25,148 nt of DNA, taken from DASQWP01 sp050697555. GTDB taxonomy: Bacteria > Actinomycetota > Thermoleophilia > Gaiellales > Gaiellaceae. The number at the start of each line of letters is the position of its first letter. The stretch's first letter is position 1. The stretch is from positions 1 through 25,148 of the forward strand of contig JBOHAD010000034.1 of the NCBI GenBank assembly GCA_050697555.1, given 5' to 3'. Shown piece after piece: positions 1-7,806 of the stretch. A program made the translations under genes and the position numbers. The notes below the pieces were generated by a model. That model was not told the origin of the DNA, did not search any database, and was given only the letters and a program-made list of their open reading frames with translations.

Positions 1-605
1 CGGACGGCCCGCGGAACCTCCGCAACGCGATTCGCGTGGCGCTCGCGCCGGAGGCGCGCGGCCGCGGGGCGCTGGTCGCCTTCGCCGGCGAGCTGCACGC
101 CGCGCGGGAGGCCCGCAAGGTGCACACGAGCGGGGTCCGCGCCTTCGACTCGCCGGGCTACGGGCCCGTCGGGCACGTGGACGGGGAGCGGGTGGTCTTC
201 CGTGGCCGGCCCGACCGCCGCCCTCCGCTGCCGTCGCCGACCGGGCCGCTGCCGCAGGTCGATCTGATCCGCCTCTACGCCGGGAGCGACGACCGCTTCG
301 TGCGCATCTCGCTCGAGTCGGGCAGCCGGGCGATCGTGCTCGAGGGAACCGGCCGCGGGAACGCCAGCGAGCGGCTCCTTCCCGGCATCGAGGCCGCCGT
401 TCGGGCGGGCATTCCCGTCGTGGTGTGCTCGCGCTGCGCCGCCGGGCGCGTCGAGCCGGTCTACGGGCGGGGCGGCGGCAAGGACCTCGCCGAAGCGGGC
501 GCGCTCTTCGCCGGCGACTTGGCAGGGCCGAAGGCGCGGGTTCTCCTCCAGCTCGCGCTCGCGGCCGGGCTCGACGTCCGGGCGGTCCTTGAAGCCGAGG
601 GCTGA
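1..605 (+). CDS. L-asparaginase, C-terminal part (cut by window edge)
   Basis: This is the last ~200 codons of a type I/II L-asparaginase, which hydrolyses asparagine to aspartate and ammonia. The reading frame is open from base 3 and runs to TGA at 603-605, so the true start lies left of the window. The visible sequence opens with DGPRNLRNAI, matching the conserved DGP(x)NL segment that follows the catalytic Thr-Asp-Lys region. It continues with the family's KVHT segment and the C-terminal subdomain (VVVCSRCAAGRVEP). The N-terminal catalytic threonine is outside the window, so activity cannot be judged. A GTG at base 36 could be read as a start, but the homology continues upstream of it and I reject it. 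The gene points toward the hydantoinase gene 39 bases downstream. The last codons overlap a candidate promoter, so the two need not share a transcript. Confidence 0.85.
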   Translation, partial: DGPRNLRNAIRVALAPEARGRGALVAFAGELHAAREARKVHTSGVRAFDSPGYGPVGHVDGERVVFRGRPDRRPPLPSPTGPLPQVDLIRLYAGSDDRFVRISLESGSRAIVLEGTGRGNASERLLPGIEAAVRAGIPVVVCSRCAAGRVEPVYGRGGGKDLAEAGALFAGDLAGPKARVLLQLALAAGLDVRAVLEAEG

Positions 606-618
606 CGAAGGTTAGGCT
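589..618 (+). promoter_or_regulatory. candidate promoter for the hydantoinase gene
   Basis: TTGAAG at 589-594 and TAGGCT at 613-618 are separated by 18 bases. TAGGCT fits the TANNNT -10 pattern common in high-GC bacteria. Transcription would start near 625, ahead of a strong ribosome binding site AAAGGAGG (631-638) seven bases before the ATG at 645. The interrupted palindrome TGTCAGACA (623-631) falls at the predicted start site and could be an operator. This is a pattern match only. Confidence 0.35.
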
Positions 619-644
619 CGTATGTCAGACAAAGGAGGCCGAAC

Positions 645-2066
645 ATGTCCGTACTGATCAAGGGCGGTCGCATCATCACGGCCGCCGACGACTACGTCGG
701 CGACGTCTACGTCGAGGCCGAGACGGTCTCGCTGATCGGGGAGTCGCTGGACGTCCAGGCCGACAAGGTCATCGACGCGGGCGGGAGGTACGTCCTGCCC
801 GGCTGCATCGACCCGCACACGCATCTCGAGATGGCGTTCGGCGGGACGGTCACGTGCGACGACTTCACGTCCGGCACCGTGTCGGCCGCCTTCGGCGGCA
901 CGACCGCGCTCGTCGACTTCTGCATGCAGACGCCGGGCGACTCGCTTCCGGATGCCCTCGCCGCCTACCACGAGAAGATCGAGCGCGCGAAGCCGGTCAT
1001 CGACGTCGGCTTCCACATCGGCATCACGGATCTCCACGAGGGAGGCAACCTCGAAGACCTCTCGCGCCTGCCCGACGAGGGGATCACGAGCTACAAGCTC
1101 TTCATGGCGTACAAGGGCGCCGTCATGGTCGATGACGAGACGCTCTTCAAGACGATGCGCGTCGCCTCGAAGACGGGTGCGCTCGTCATGGTGCACGCGG
1201 AGAACGGCGACGCCATCGACGTCCTCGTGAAGGAGGCCATCGCCGCCGGGAAGACGGAGCCGAAGTGGCACGCTGCCACCCGCCCGCCGATCACCGAGGC
1301 CGAGGCGACCAACCGCGCGATCCAGCTCGCGCGGGTGGCCGGATGCCCGCTCTACGTCGTCCACGTCTCGTGCGAGGAGGCCATCGAGCCGATCGCGCGC
1401 GCCCGCGCGGCGGACTGGGACGCCTGGGGCGAGACGTGCACGCAGTACCTCTTCATCGACGAGACCGCGCTCGACCAGCCCGACTTCGAGGGCGGGAAGT
1501 ACGTGTACACGCCTCCGCCGCGCCCGAAGAAGAACCAGGAGCACCTCTGGCATGCGATCTCCACCGACGTCCTCACGGTCGTCTCGACCGATCACTGCCC
1601 CTTCAACTGGGACGGGCAGAAGACACTCGGGCGAGACGACTTCTCGAAGATCCCGAACGGCGGCCCCGGCATCGAGAACCGCCTGCACATGCTGCACCAC
1701 TTCGGGGCCCGCGAGGGCCGCTTCTCGCTCAACCGGATGGTCGAGCTCCTCTCCACGAACCCGGCCAAGTTCTTCGGCTTCTATCCGCGGAAGGGGACCA
1801 TCGCGGTGGGGAGCGACGCCGACATCGTCGTCTTCGATCCCGAGAAGCAGCTCACGATCTCGGCGAGCACGCATCACTCGAACGTCGACTACAACCTCTT
1901 CGAGGGCACCGAGGTGCGCGGTGCTCCCGAGGTCGTGCTCGTGCGCGGCCAGGTGATCGTCGAGAACGACGAGCTCGTCGCCGAGCCGGGCGCGGGGCAG
2001 TTCGTGAAGCGGGCGCGCTTCGGCGAGCAGCTGAGCTCGGCCGGGAAGAGAGCAGTCCTCGCGTGA
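645..2066 (+). CDS. hydA: D-hydantoinase / dihydropyrimidinase
   Basis: A 473-residue amidohydrolase of the cyclic amidase family, the usual length for dihydropyrimidinase/D-hydantoinase. It opens dihydropyrimidine or 5-substituted hydantoin rings to N-carbamoyl amino acids in the cytoplasm. All binuclear metal ligands are visible: His58 and His60 in DPHTHLE, the lysine expected to be carboxylated (Lys151 in SYKLFMAYKG), His184 in MVHAENGD, His240 in VVHVSCEEA and Asp316 in STDHCPF. Tyr156, expected near the substrate carbonyl, is also present. The start is ATG 645, supported by AAAGGAGG at 631-638. The stop overlaps the next gene's GTG by four bases, so the N-carbamoyl product can be passed to the amidase encoded next. 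Family assignment is firm; whether uracil-type or hydantoin-type substrates are preferred cannot be told. Gene name hydA is used in the general sense. Confidence 0.93.
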   Translation: MSVLIKGGRIITAADDYVGDVYVEAETVSLIGESLDVQADKVIDAGGRYVLPGCIDPHTHLEMAFGGTVTCDDFTSGTVSAAFGGTTALVDFCMQTPGDSLPDALAAYHEKIERAKPVIDVGFHIGITDLHEGGNLEDLSRLPDEGITSYKLFMAYKGAVMVDDETLFKTMRVASKTGALVMVHAENGDAIDVLVKEAIAAGKTEPKWHAATRPPITEAEATNRAIQLARVAGCPLYVVHVSCEEAIEPIARARAADWDAWGETCTQYLFIDETALDQPDFEGGKYVYTPPPRPKKNQEHLWHAISTDVLTVVSTDHCPFNWDGQKTLGRDDFSKIPNGGPGIENRLHMLHHFGAREGRFSLNRMVELLSTNPAKFFGFYPRKGTIAVGSDADIVVFDPEKQLTISASTHHSNVDYNLFEGTEVRGAPEVVLVRGQVIVENDELVAEPGAGQFVKRARFGEQLSSAGKRAVLA

Positions 2067-2716
2067 GCGACGAGCAAGCGAAGGAGGTCTACGAGCGCGC
2101 CCGCCTCGGCGGAAGCGTCACGCTCGGCGAGCGGCCGGCGGTCCTCGTCGTCGACTTCAGCTGCGGCTTTACGGACCCCGAGTGCGCGCTCGGGGCCGAC
2201 ATGACGGACGAGGTCGAGGCGACGAAGCGGATCCTCGACGTTGCGCGCGCGAAGGGCCTCGCCGTCGTCTTCACGAGCATCGGCTTCGAGCCGAGCCTGA
2301 AGGACGGCGGCCTCTGGCTCCAGAAGGCGCCCGCGCTCGCCGACCTGCAGCTCGGCGGGCGCTGGGTCGAGCTCGACCCGCGCCTCGAGCCGCGCGAAGA
2401 CGAGACGGTCGTCCTGAAGAAGGGAGCCTCGGCGTTCTTCGGCACGAACCTGGCGGCGATCCTGATCTCGCAGGGAGTGGACACGGTGATCCTCTGCGGC
2501 GCGACGACGAGCGGCTGCGTTCGGGCCACTGCGGTCGACCTCCTTCAGCACGGGTTCCCGACGCTCGTTCCGCGCGAGTGCGTCGGCGACCGCGCCGAGG
2601 CGCCGCACGAGGCGAATCTCTTCGACATCCAGGCGAAGTACGCGGACGTCGTCTCGCTCGAGGACGCTCTCGGCTACCTGGAAAGCATCCCGAGCCGCGC
2701 GGGAGTCGGCGTCTAG
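2063..2716 (+). CDS. isochorismatase-fold N-carbamoylsarcosine amidase-like hydrolase (copy 1)
   Basis: A 217-residue cysteine hydrolase of the isochorismatase/N-carbamoylsarcosine amidase family, which cleaves N-carbamoyl amino acids to amino acid, CO2 and ammonia. The catalytic triad is present: Asp31 (VVDFSCGF), a lysine in LKKGASAFFG (Lys119/120) and Cys152 in TTSGCVRAT, with the preceding segment forming the oxyanion turn. The GTG start at 2063 overlaps the hydantoinase stop (GTGA), a classic translational coupling, and the frame matches the family's N terminus there. The open frame continues further upstream, but that part is a shadow of the hydantoinase. Ring opening followed by decarbamoylation is the expected two-step path for this pair. 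It shares RECVGDR and NLFDI..K with the second copy at 24411-25121, so they are paralogues. A different carbamoyl, ureido or maleamate-type substrate is possible. Confidence 0.88.
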   Translation: MSDEQAKEVYERARLGGSVTLGERPAVLVVDFSCGFTDPECALGADMTDEVEATKRILDVARAKGLAVVFTSIGFEPSLKDGGLWLQKAPALADLQLGGRWVELDPRLEPREDETVVLKKGASAFFGTNLAAILISQGVDTVILCGATTSGCVRATAVDLLQHGFPTLVPRECVGDRAEAPHEANLFDIQAKYADVVSLEDALGYLESIPSRAGVGV

Positions 2717-2776
2717 GATCGCGACGTTCGCAGAGGTGGGGCGGGATGCTCGCGTCCCGCCTCCCTGCGGCCCGCC

Positions 2777-3646
2777 GTGGACGTCGTCCTCCTCGCGACC
2801 CTCGCAGGCGTCCTCTTCGGCGCCCTCGCCGTCGCTGTCCGCGGCGGCCTCCTCCGCCGCCCGGACCCGGAGGCGGGCGCCCTGGTGGTCGCCGCCGTCG
2901 GCTGCCTGGTGGCGCTGATCGTCGCGGCGCCGGTGGTCGCCCTCGAGGAGGTCGACCTCGGCGGACTTTGGCCGTTCGCGCTCGTCGGAGCGATCGTCCC
3001 GGGCGCCTCGCAGATCGTTTTCGTACGCGCGGTGCGTGACGCGGGCGCCTCCCGTACCGCCGTGCTCATCGGAACGGCGCCGCTCCTCTCGGCCGGAATC
3101 GCCATCGCCTTCCTGGACGAGCCGTTTCGGGCCGCGCTCGCCGTCGCGACCGTGGCGATCGTCTTCGGCGGCCTCCTGCTCGCGTGGGAACGCGAGCGTC
3201 CGCCCGGCTTCCGGCTCGTAGGCGTCCTCCTCGCGCTCGCGGCCGCCGGGCTCTTCGCCGTGCGCGACAACGTCGTCCGCTGGCTCTCGGTCGACGGCGG
3301 AACGCAGCCGCTCCTCGCCGCCGCCGTCTCGCTCGCGGCGGCGGCGTTCGCGCTCCTGATCTACCTCGTCGTGGTCGGTCGCGGCCCGCTCGGCCCGCGG
3401 GTGCGGGCGTCCCTCTCGGCGTTCATCCCCGCCGGCGTCTGCCTGGGCCTCGCCTACGCCGCCCTCCTCTTTGCCCTCGACGAGGGGGAGGTGACCGTCG
3501 TCGCGCCGCTCAACGCGACGCAGTCGCTCTGGGGCGTGGCCTTCGCCGCCGCCTTCCTCGGCCGCGCGGAGGCGGTCGGCGCGAGACTCGTCCTCGCTGC
3601 GCTCCTCGTCGTCGCGGGCGGCGTCCTCGTCGGCGCGACGCGCTGA
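2777..3646 (+). CDS. EamA/DMT-superfamily permease
   Basis: A 289-residue, very hydrophobic membrane protein with about ten predicted membrane segments arranged as two EamA repeats. The first repeat begins VVLLATLAGVLFGALAVAVR; the second begins near residue 145 at LVGVLLALAAAGLFAVRDNV and ends with a segment typical of the family (APLNATQSLWGVAFAAAFLG). Members export or import amino acids, nucleobases or other small metabolites. The substrate here is unknown, but its position right after the hydantoinase and carbamoylase genes suggests ring substrate uptake or amino-acid product export. The GTG at 2777 is the only plausible in-frame start and has a weak ribosome binding site. The 60 bases before it hold no clear promoter, so read-through from the hydantoinase genes is likely. 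It ends 6 bases from the convergent deacetylase gene. Confidence 0.85.
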   Translation: MDVVLLATLAGVLFGALAVAVRGGLLRRPDPEAGALVVAAVGCLVALIVAAPVVALEEVDLGGLWPFALVGAIVPGASQIVFVRAVRDAGASRTAVLIGTAPLLSAGIAIAFLDEPFRAALAVATVAIVFGGLLLAWERERPPGFRLVGVLLALAAAGLFAVRDNVVRWLSVDGGTQPLLAAAVSLAAAAFALLIYLVVVGRGPLGPRVRASLSAFIPAGVCLGLAYAALLFALDEGEVTVVAPLNATQSLWGVAFAAAFLGRAEAVGARLVLAALLVVAGGVLVGATR

Positions 3647-3652
3647 GGGCGC

Positions 3653-4534
3653 TCAGCCTCCCCGCGGCCTCCTCCGGGCGAAGTCGTCGGCGATCTCGTC
3701 GAACGTCGCCCAGCGAACGCCGTCGTGAGAGTTCAGGTGCTCGATGATCCGCTCGTGCATGAGCAGCACCTGCGGGCGGCCGCTCACGTCGGGGTGAATC
3801 GTCATCGTGAAGACGGCGTAGTCGTGCTCGCGGTAGACCCAGTCGAAGGCGTCCATCCAGATCTGCTCGAGCTGGCGGGGGTTGACGAAGCCGTGGCTGT
3901 TCGGGGAGGCCTTGATGAACATCATCGGCGGCAGGTCGTCGAGGTACCAGCTGGCGGGGATCTCGATCAGGTCGGTCTCCTCGCCGCGTACGAGCGGCTT
4001 CATCCACTCGGCGGCGGGTTGCGAGTAGTCGATCTTCGTCCAGGAGTCGCCCACGCGCACGTAGTAGGGGTGGAAGTCCTTGTGCATGAGCGAGTGGTCG
4101 TACTTGATCCCGTGCTTCAGGAGGAGCTCGTTCGTCACGCGGGAGAACTCCCACCACGGCGCGACGTATCCGGTCGGGCGGCGGCCCCAGACCTCCTCGA
4201 TCAGACCGATACACCTGACCAGCACGTCCTCTTCCTGCTCGGGCGTCATCGCGATCGGGTTCTCGTGCGAGTAGCCGTGCATTCCGATCTCATGGCCGGC
4301 CTCGGCGACCATGCGGGTCTCCTCCGGGAACGTCTCGATCGAGTGCCCCGGGATGAACCAGGTCGTCTTGAGCCCGACCCTGTCGAACAGCTCCAGGAGC
4401 CGCGGACTGCCGACCTCGCCGGCGAAGAGCCCACGGGAGATGTCGTCGGGCGAGTCCTCGCCGCCGTAGGAGCCGAGCCAGCCGGCGACGGCGTCGACGT
4501 CGATCCCGTACGCGCAGAAGATCTCCTTCGCCAT
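3653..4534 (-). CDS. polysaccharide-deacetylase (NodB) family amidohydrolase, possible cyclic imide hydrolase
   Basis: A 293-residue NodB-homology protein. The metal-binding pattern is visible: Asp12 and Asp14 in GIDVDA, then His86 and His90 in GMHGYSHE. An APWW segment follows in the middle, and TIHPDVSGRP near the C terminus supplies the late catalytic histidine region. There is no signal peptide or membrane anchor, so it should act in the cytoplasm rather than on cell wall. Cytoplasmic family members include allantoinase PuuE and the cyclic imide hydrolase type that opens succinimide-like rings, and the hydantoinase neighbourhood favours such a role here (inference). ATG 4534 is preceded by GAGGAGGAAGCGG, a good ribosome binding site. 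It is divergent from the CxxC/CobW pair, which may supply metal. A peptidoglycan or chitin deacetylase is the less likely alternative. Confidence 0.85.
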   Translation of the reverse strand: MAKEIFCAYGIDVDAVAGWLGSYGGEDSPDDISRGLFAGEVGSPRLLELFDRVGLKTTWFIPGHSIETFPEETRMVAEAGHEIGMHGYSHENPIAMTPEQEEDVLVRCIGLIEEVWGRRPTGYVAPWWEFSRVTNELLLKHGIKYDHSLMHKDFHPYYVRVGDSWTKIDYSQPAAEWMKPLVRGEETDLIEIPASWYLDDLPPMMFIKASPNSHGFVNPRQLEQIWMDAFDWVYREHDYAVFTMTIHPDVSGRPQVLLMHERIIEHLNSHDGVRWATFDEIADDFARRRPRGG

Positions 4535-4598
4535 CCGCTTCCTCCTCGTCGCTTGGGAGAGTGAACGTAGTCCGGCGGCGTGCTAGAAAGCAAGCGCA
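4535..4598. promoter_or_regulatory. divergent intergenic region with candidate promoters
   Basis: These 64 bases must drive both the deacetylase gene (-) and the CxxC/CobW genes (+). On the + strand, GTGAAC (4561-4566) and TAGAAA (4584-4589) are 17 bases apart. A transcript from here would begin about three bases before the ATG at 4599, which has no ribosome binding site, so leaderless translation is plausible. On the - strand, TACGTT (4568-4563) is a possible -10 box with only a weak, over-spaced -35. Confidence 0.3.
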
Positions 4599-4880
4599 AT
4601 GTGCGCCCTCTGCGGCGTCCTCTTCACGAGCCACTGGGCCGAGCGCGACTCCGGGCGGCGCGAGCGCGTCTTCCGGGTACGCCTCCTGAACCGGGTGCTC
4701 GAGCACTTCGGTCTCGAGCTGGGGGACTGGGGCGGGCGCGTCTACCTCCTGCGCGACCGCAAGGGCAAGACGGCCGTGGTGGACGACCTCGGCGGGCTCT
4801 GGGCGGCGGCGGAGCAGCTCGCCGGGCGGCCTCTCGACCCGCTCGATCCCGCGCTCGTCGCGGCGCTCCGCCGTGGCTGA
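4599..4880 (+). CDS. small CxxC protein coupled to CobW GTPase
   Basis: A 93-residue protein beginning MCALCG, a CxxC pair at the extreme N terminus, followed by an Arg-rich stretch, a helix (RLLNRVLEHFGL) and a short beta-rich segment ending in a helical tail (LWAAAEQLAGRPLDPLDP). I know of similar small proteins beside CobW-type GTPases in other genomes but not of a proven function. The stop codon overlaps the start of the CobW-like gene by eight bases (4873-4880), so the two are translated together. A metal-binding partner of the GTPase would fit the two cysteines, though two ligands alone cannot hold zinc, so dimerisation or a shared site would be needed. No ribosome binding site precedes ATG 4599; translation may be leaderless. 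Function is unassigned; that it is a real gene is supported by codon bias and the coupling. Confidence 0.75.
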   Translation: MCALCGVLFTSHWAERDSGRRERVFRVRLLNRVLEHFGLELGDWGGRVYLLRDRKGKTAVVDDLGGLWAAAEQLAGRPLDPLDPALVAALRRG

Positions 4881-5838
4881 TCGCCTTCCAGTCGCCCTCG
4901 TCACCGGCTTCCTCGGAAGCGGCAAGACGACGCTCCTGAGCCGGCTCCTCGGCCGACCGGGGCTCGGCGAGACGGCGGTCATCGTCAACGAGCTCGGCGA
5001 GGTGGCGATCGACCACCACCTCCTGCGCCGGGTCGACGAGCGCACTGTCCTCCTCGCGAACGGCTGCCTCTGCTGCACGCTCCGCGGAGACCTCGCAGAC
5101 GAGCTCCGCGATCTCCTGAGCCGCCGAACGCGCGGCGAGATCCCGGCCTTCCAGCGCGTGCTCGTGGAGACGACCGGCCTCGCCGACCCCGCGCCGATTC
5201 TGAACACGCTCCTGGCCGAGCCCGTCGTCCGCCACCACTTCGAGCCGGGCGCGGTGCTCGCCACCGTGGACTCCGTCAACGGTCTCGGCCAGCTCGAGCG
5301 CGAGGCGGAAACGGTCAAGCAGGTGGTCGTGGCCGACCGCCTCGTCGTCACGAAGACGGACGTCGCCGACCGCGACGAGGTGGCGCGGCTCGAGGAGCGC
5401 CTCCGGGCCCTGAATCCCGCCGCGGAGCTACTGGAGGTCTCGTTCGGGGAGGTCGAACCTGCCGTTCTGCTCGCGGCAGGCAACCGCGATCCGCGGGAGC
5501 TCCGGATGCCGGAGGTGCCCGCGCACGGAAGCGACCTGCACCCCTTCGTGCTCTTCCTCGAGCGGCCGGTCGACTGGACGGCCTTCGGCATCTGGCTGAC
5601 GATGCTGCTCCAGGCGCGGGGCAACGACGTCCTGCGCGTGAAGGGCCTCCTCAACGTGGGCGGCCCGGGACCGGTCGTGCTGAACGGGGTCCAGCACGTC
5701 GTGTACCCGCCCGAGCACCTCGAGGCTTGGCCGGACGAGGACCGGCGCTCGCGGATCGTCTTCATCGCGCGCGGGATCACGAAGCGCGAGCTCGAGGAGT
5801 CGCTCGCCGCCTTCGACGCCGCTTCCCTAGCCGGGTAG
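4873..5838 (+). CDS. CobW/COG0523-family GTPase, putative metallochaperone
   Basis: A 321-residue G3E-family P-loop GTPase. Residues 11-20 (TGFLGSGKTT) form Walker A; CLCC at 65-68 is the family's CxCC metal-binding motif; LVETTGLADP is the switch/Walker B-adjacent segment; and VVTKTD replaces the usual NKxD guanine-recognition motif. The C-terminal third (HGSDLHPFVLFLERPVDW onward) is a CobW_C domain that modulates metal transfer. Family members insert zinc, cobalt, nickel or iron into client enzymes. Nearby candidates are the metal-dependent hydantoinase and the NodB-fold hydrolase (inference). No His-rich metal loop is obvious. GTG 4873 is chosen because the family N terminus starts there. 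The 3' end overlaps the convergent oxidoreductase gene by 12 bases, so neither has room for a terminator. Confidence 0.9.
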   Translation: MADRLPVALVTGFLGSGKTTLLSRLLGRPGLGETAVIVNELGEVAIDHHLLRRVDERTVLLANGCLCCTLRGDLADELRDLLSRRTRGEIPAFQRVLVETTGLADPAPILNTLLAEPVVRHHFEPGAVLATVDSVNGLGQLEREAETVKQVVVADRLVVTKTDVADRDEVARLEERLRALNPAAELLEVSFGEVEPAVLLAAGNRDPRELRMPEVPAHGSDLHPFVLFLERPVDWTAFGIWLTMLLQARGNDVLRVKGLLNVGGPGPVVLNGVQHVVYPPEHLEAWPDEDRRSRIVFIARGITKRELEESLAAFDAASLAG

Positions 5839-6780
5839 GACCTCCGCGAGCAGGCGGCGCACCTGCGCCGGCTTCGGGTCGCGTCCCATGGGGACGAGGC
5901 CGAGCCGCTCGCCGGGCCGGAGGTCGAGCCGCTCGAGCTGCTCCCGGCACTTCTCGGGCGTCCCGGCGACCGCCCAGTCCTCCACGATCTCGTCGGGCAC
6001 GGCGCGGGCATGCGCGGCTCCGTGGGCCAGGTGCTCCCCGTAGGCATACGACGCCCGGACCTGCTCGGCCGCCTTCTGTTCGACCGGCGTGAGCTCGGCG
6101 GGCAGCGGATGCCGGAGCGAGCGGGCGACGTACGACTTCACGTCCTCGCGCGCCTCTGCGCCGTCGTCGGCGACCGCGAACGGGACCCAGAAGGTCAGCT
6201 CGAATCCCTCCGCGGGCTCTCCGGCCGCGATGCGCGCTCGCGCCGCCTCGAGCTGGCGAGGGTGGAGGCCCACGACCGCGAGGCAGCCGTGCCCGATCCG
6301 GCCGGAGAGCTCGAGCATGCGCGGGCCGCTCGCGCCCACGTGGACGGGGATCGGCGGTTGCCCTGCTCCGTAGCCCAGCCCGCCCTCGCCGCCCGCCCAG
6401 AAGGCGCGCAGCCCTCCGACGGCGCGCTCGAGCTCTGCCAGCCGGGCGGGACGAGCGCCGACGGTGCGGACGGCGCTCGCGCCGAGCCCGAGGCCGAGGG
6501 CGGCGCGGCCCTCCGAGAGCTCCTGGAGCGTCATGAGCGCGCTCGCCGTCACGGCGATGTGGCGCGAGATCGGGTTCGTCACCGCGGGCCCGAGGCGGAC
6601 GCGGGTCGTGCGCTCGGCGGCGGCACCGAGGAGGACGTGCAGCTCGCGCCAGAGGACCGGCGAGTCGCCCACCCAGATCCCGCCGAGACCCGCCTCCTCG
6701 GCGAGCTCGGCACATTCCAAGAGCCCCGCCGGCTCTTCGGTCCCGTAGACGACGAGGTCGAGCGCCGCGCGCTCAAGCAT
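5827..6780 (-). CDS. LLM-class flavin/F420-dependent oxidoreductase (second gene of pair)
   Basis: A 317-residue TIM-barrel protein of the bacterial luciferase-like monooxygenase (LLM) family. Recognisable parts are the first strand and helix (LDLVVYGTEEP, ECAELAEEAGLGGIWVGD), the RVRLGPAVTNPISRH strand and loop, the GRAALGLGLGAS glycine loop that sits near the cofactor phosphate, PIPVHVGASGPRMLELSGRIGHG, and the C-terminal GTPEKCREQLERL. Members use reduced F420 or FMN for hydride transfer or monooxygenation. The cofactor cannot be decided here, although F420 is common in actinobacteria. ATG 6780 overlaps the upstream LLM gene by eight bases (6773-6780), so the pair is co-translated. The 3' end overlaps the convergent CobW gene by 12 bases. 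Substrate unknown. Confidence 0.87.
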   Translation of the reverse strand: MLERAALDLVVYGTEEPAGLLECAELAEEAGLGGIWVGDSPVLWRELHVLLGAAAERTTRVRLGPAVTNPISRHIAVTASALMTLQELSEGRAALGLGLGASAVRTVGARPARLAELERAVGGLRAFWAGGEGGLGYGAGQPPIPVHVGASGPRMLELSGRIGHGCLAVVGLHPRQLEAARARIAAGEPAEGFELTFWVPFAVADDGAEAREDVKSYVARSLRHPLPAELTPVEQKAAEQVRASYAYGEHLAHGAAHARAVPDEIVEDWAVAGTPEKCREQLERLDLRPGERLGLVPMGRDPKPAQVRRLLAEVLPG

Positions 6781-7756
6781 GCGGGAGCACCTCCCTCGCG
6801 AGCAGCTCGAGCGTGCGCAGGGCGTCGGGCTGGGGCATGCCCGGCCACTGGACGCGCACGACGAGCTCCGTTACGCCGAGGTCCGAGAGCGCGCGGATCT
6901 GCTCCGCGGCCGTGTCGGGCGCTCCGACGATGAACCGGCCCGCGCGGAGGTCGTCCCACTCCCGCCGCAGCGTGTCCGTCGGCGGCAGCACGTCGCTCTG
7001 GCCCCACTTCACGTACGCCTCGTATTTCGGGGCAAGATACGGGCGCACGACCGCGAGCGCCTCCTCCTCGGTGGGTGCGATGCAAGCCTCGCGGAGCATC
7101 GGCAGCTCGTCCGGGTCGGAGCCCCGCTCGGCGCGGAAGAGCGCGAGCTGCCGCTCCACCTCGGCGACGCTGGCGTGGGGGTTCACGAACCACGTGTCTG
7201 CGAGGCGGGCGGCGCGCCGGACGGCGGCGTCGCCGTTCGCGGCCATCCAGATCGGCGGCCGCGGCCGCTGGAGCGGTCGCGGGGCGAGCCGCGCGCCCTC
7301 CAGCCGGTAGCCGTGTCCGCTCGCGGTCACCTCCTCACCCTCGAGCAGGCGCCGGACCACGTCGAGCTTCTCCCGGTAGACGCGCACCCGCTCGGCGGGC
7401 AGACCGAAGGCCGCGTTCTCCTCGTCGCGGTAGCCGAGGCCCACCCCGAGGACGAAGCGGCCGCCCGTGACGACGTCGAGCGTCGCCGCTTCCTCGGCGA
7501 CTTCGACGGGGTTGAGGAGCGGGAGGAGCAGGATGCCGGCGCCGACTCGCAGGTCGCCGGCCTCGGCCGCGAGCCGCGCGAGCAGCGGCACCGGCTGCAG
7601 CATCTGGTAGGGCGCGGGGAGGAAGTGCTGTCCGGCGAAGATCGAGTCGAAGCCGGCGTCGCGGACGAGCCGCACCTGCTCGAGGTGCTCTGAGAGCCGC
7701 ACTGCCGGATCGTCCCCGGCCGGGTGCTGCGCGGCGACGAAGAGCCCGAAGCGCAC
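6773..7756 (-). CDS. LLM-class flavin/F420-dependent oxidoreductase (first gene of pair)
   Basis: A 327-residue LLM-family TIM-barrel oxidoreductase. The N terminus MRFGLFVAAQHP, the segment ARDAGFDSIFAGQHF-like (VRDAGFDSIFAGQHF), the strand RVGAGILLLPLLNPVEVAEE, the glycine loop GGRFVLGVGLGYRDEENAAFG and RPPIWMAANGDAAVRRAARLADTW are all typical; the C terminus carries GAPDTAAEQIRAL. It is more like the canonical luciferase-alpha-type proteins than its partner, and the two are only distantly alike, so this is not a recent duplication. Translation starts at GTG 7756 with a weak ribosome binding site. The start lies only 18 bases from the first REP-like repeat of the transposase cassette, so its promoter must lie within the cassette or transcription must read through from the acyl-CoA dehydrogenase operon. 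Substrate and cofactor unknown. Confidence 0.88.
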   Translation of the reverse strand: MRFGLFVAAQHPAGDDPAVRLSEHLEQVRLVRDAGFDSIFAGQHFLPAPYQMLQPVPLLARLAAEAGDLRVGAGILLLPLLNPVEVAEEAATLDVVTGGRFVLGVGLGYRDEENAAFGLPAERVRVYREKLDVVRRLLEGEEVTASGHGYRLEGARLAPRPLQRPRPPIWMAANGDAAVRRAARLADTWFVNPHASVAEVERQLALFRAERGSDPDELPMLREACIAPTEEEALAVVRPYLAPKYEAYVKWGQSDVLPPTDTLRREWDDLRAGRFIVGAPDTAAEQIRALSDLGVTELVVRVQWPGMPQPDALRTLELLAREVLPHA

Positions 7757-7773
7757 GACGCCTAGTGGCCGCC

Positions 7774-7790
7774 GGGGTCGGAGCTTGCGA
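7774..7790 (+). repeat. REP-like repeat, copy 1
   Basis: GGGGTCGGAGCTTGCGA, one mismatch from the consensus of the other copies. TCGGA (7778-7782) can pair with TCCGA (7791-7795) around an eight-base loop, giving the short hairpin expected after the conserved GGGG head. Confidence 0.75.
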
Positions 7791-7806
7791 TCCGACTGAT
7801 CCGATT

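Noticed and set aside
36..605. Asparaginase fragment as a complete gene starting at GTG 36.
   Set aside because: Family sequence (DGPRNL) continues upstream to base 3, and the catalytic N-terminal half is missing, so the gene is cut by the window edge rather than short.
4290..6047. A 585-codon open frame antisense to the CxxC/CobW genes.
   Set aside because: Low-complexity Ser/Arg-rich translation, and it overlaps genes with clear family motifs on the other strand or frame.
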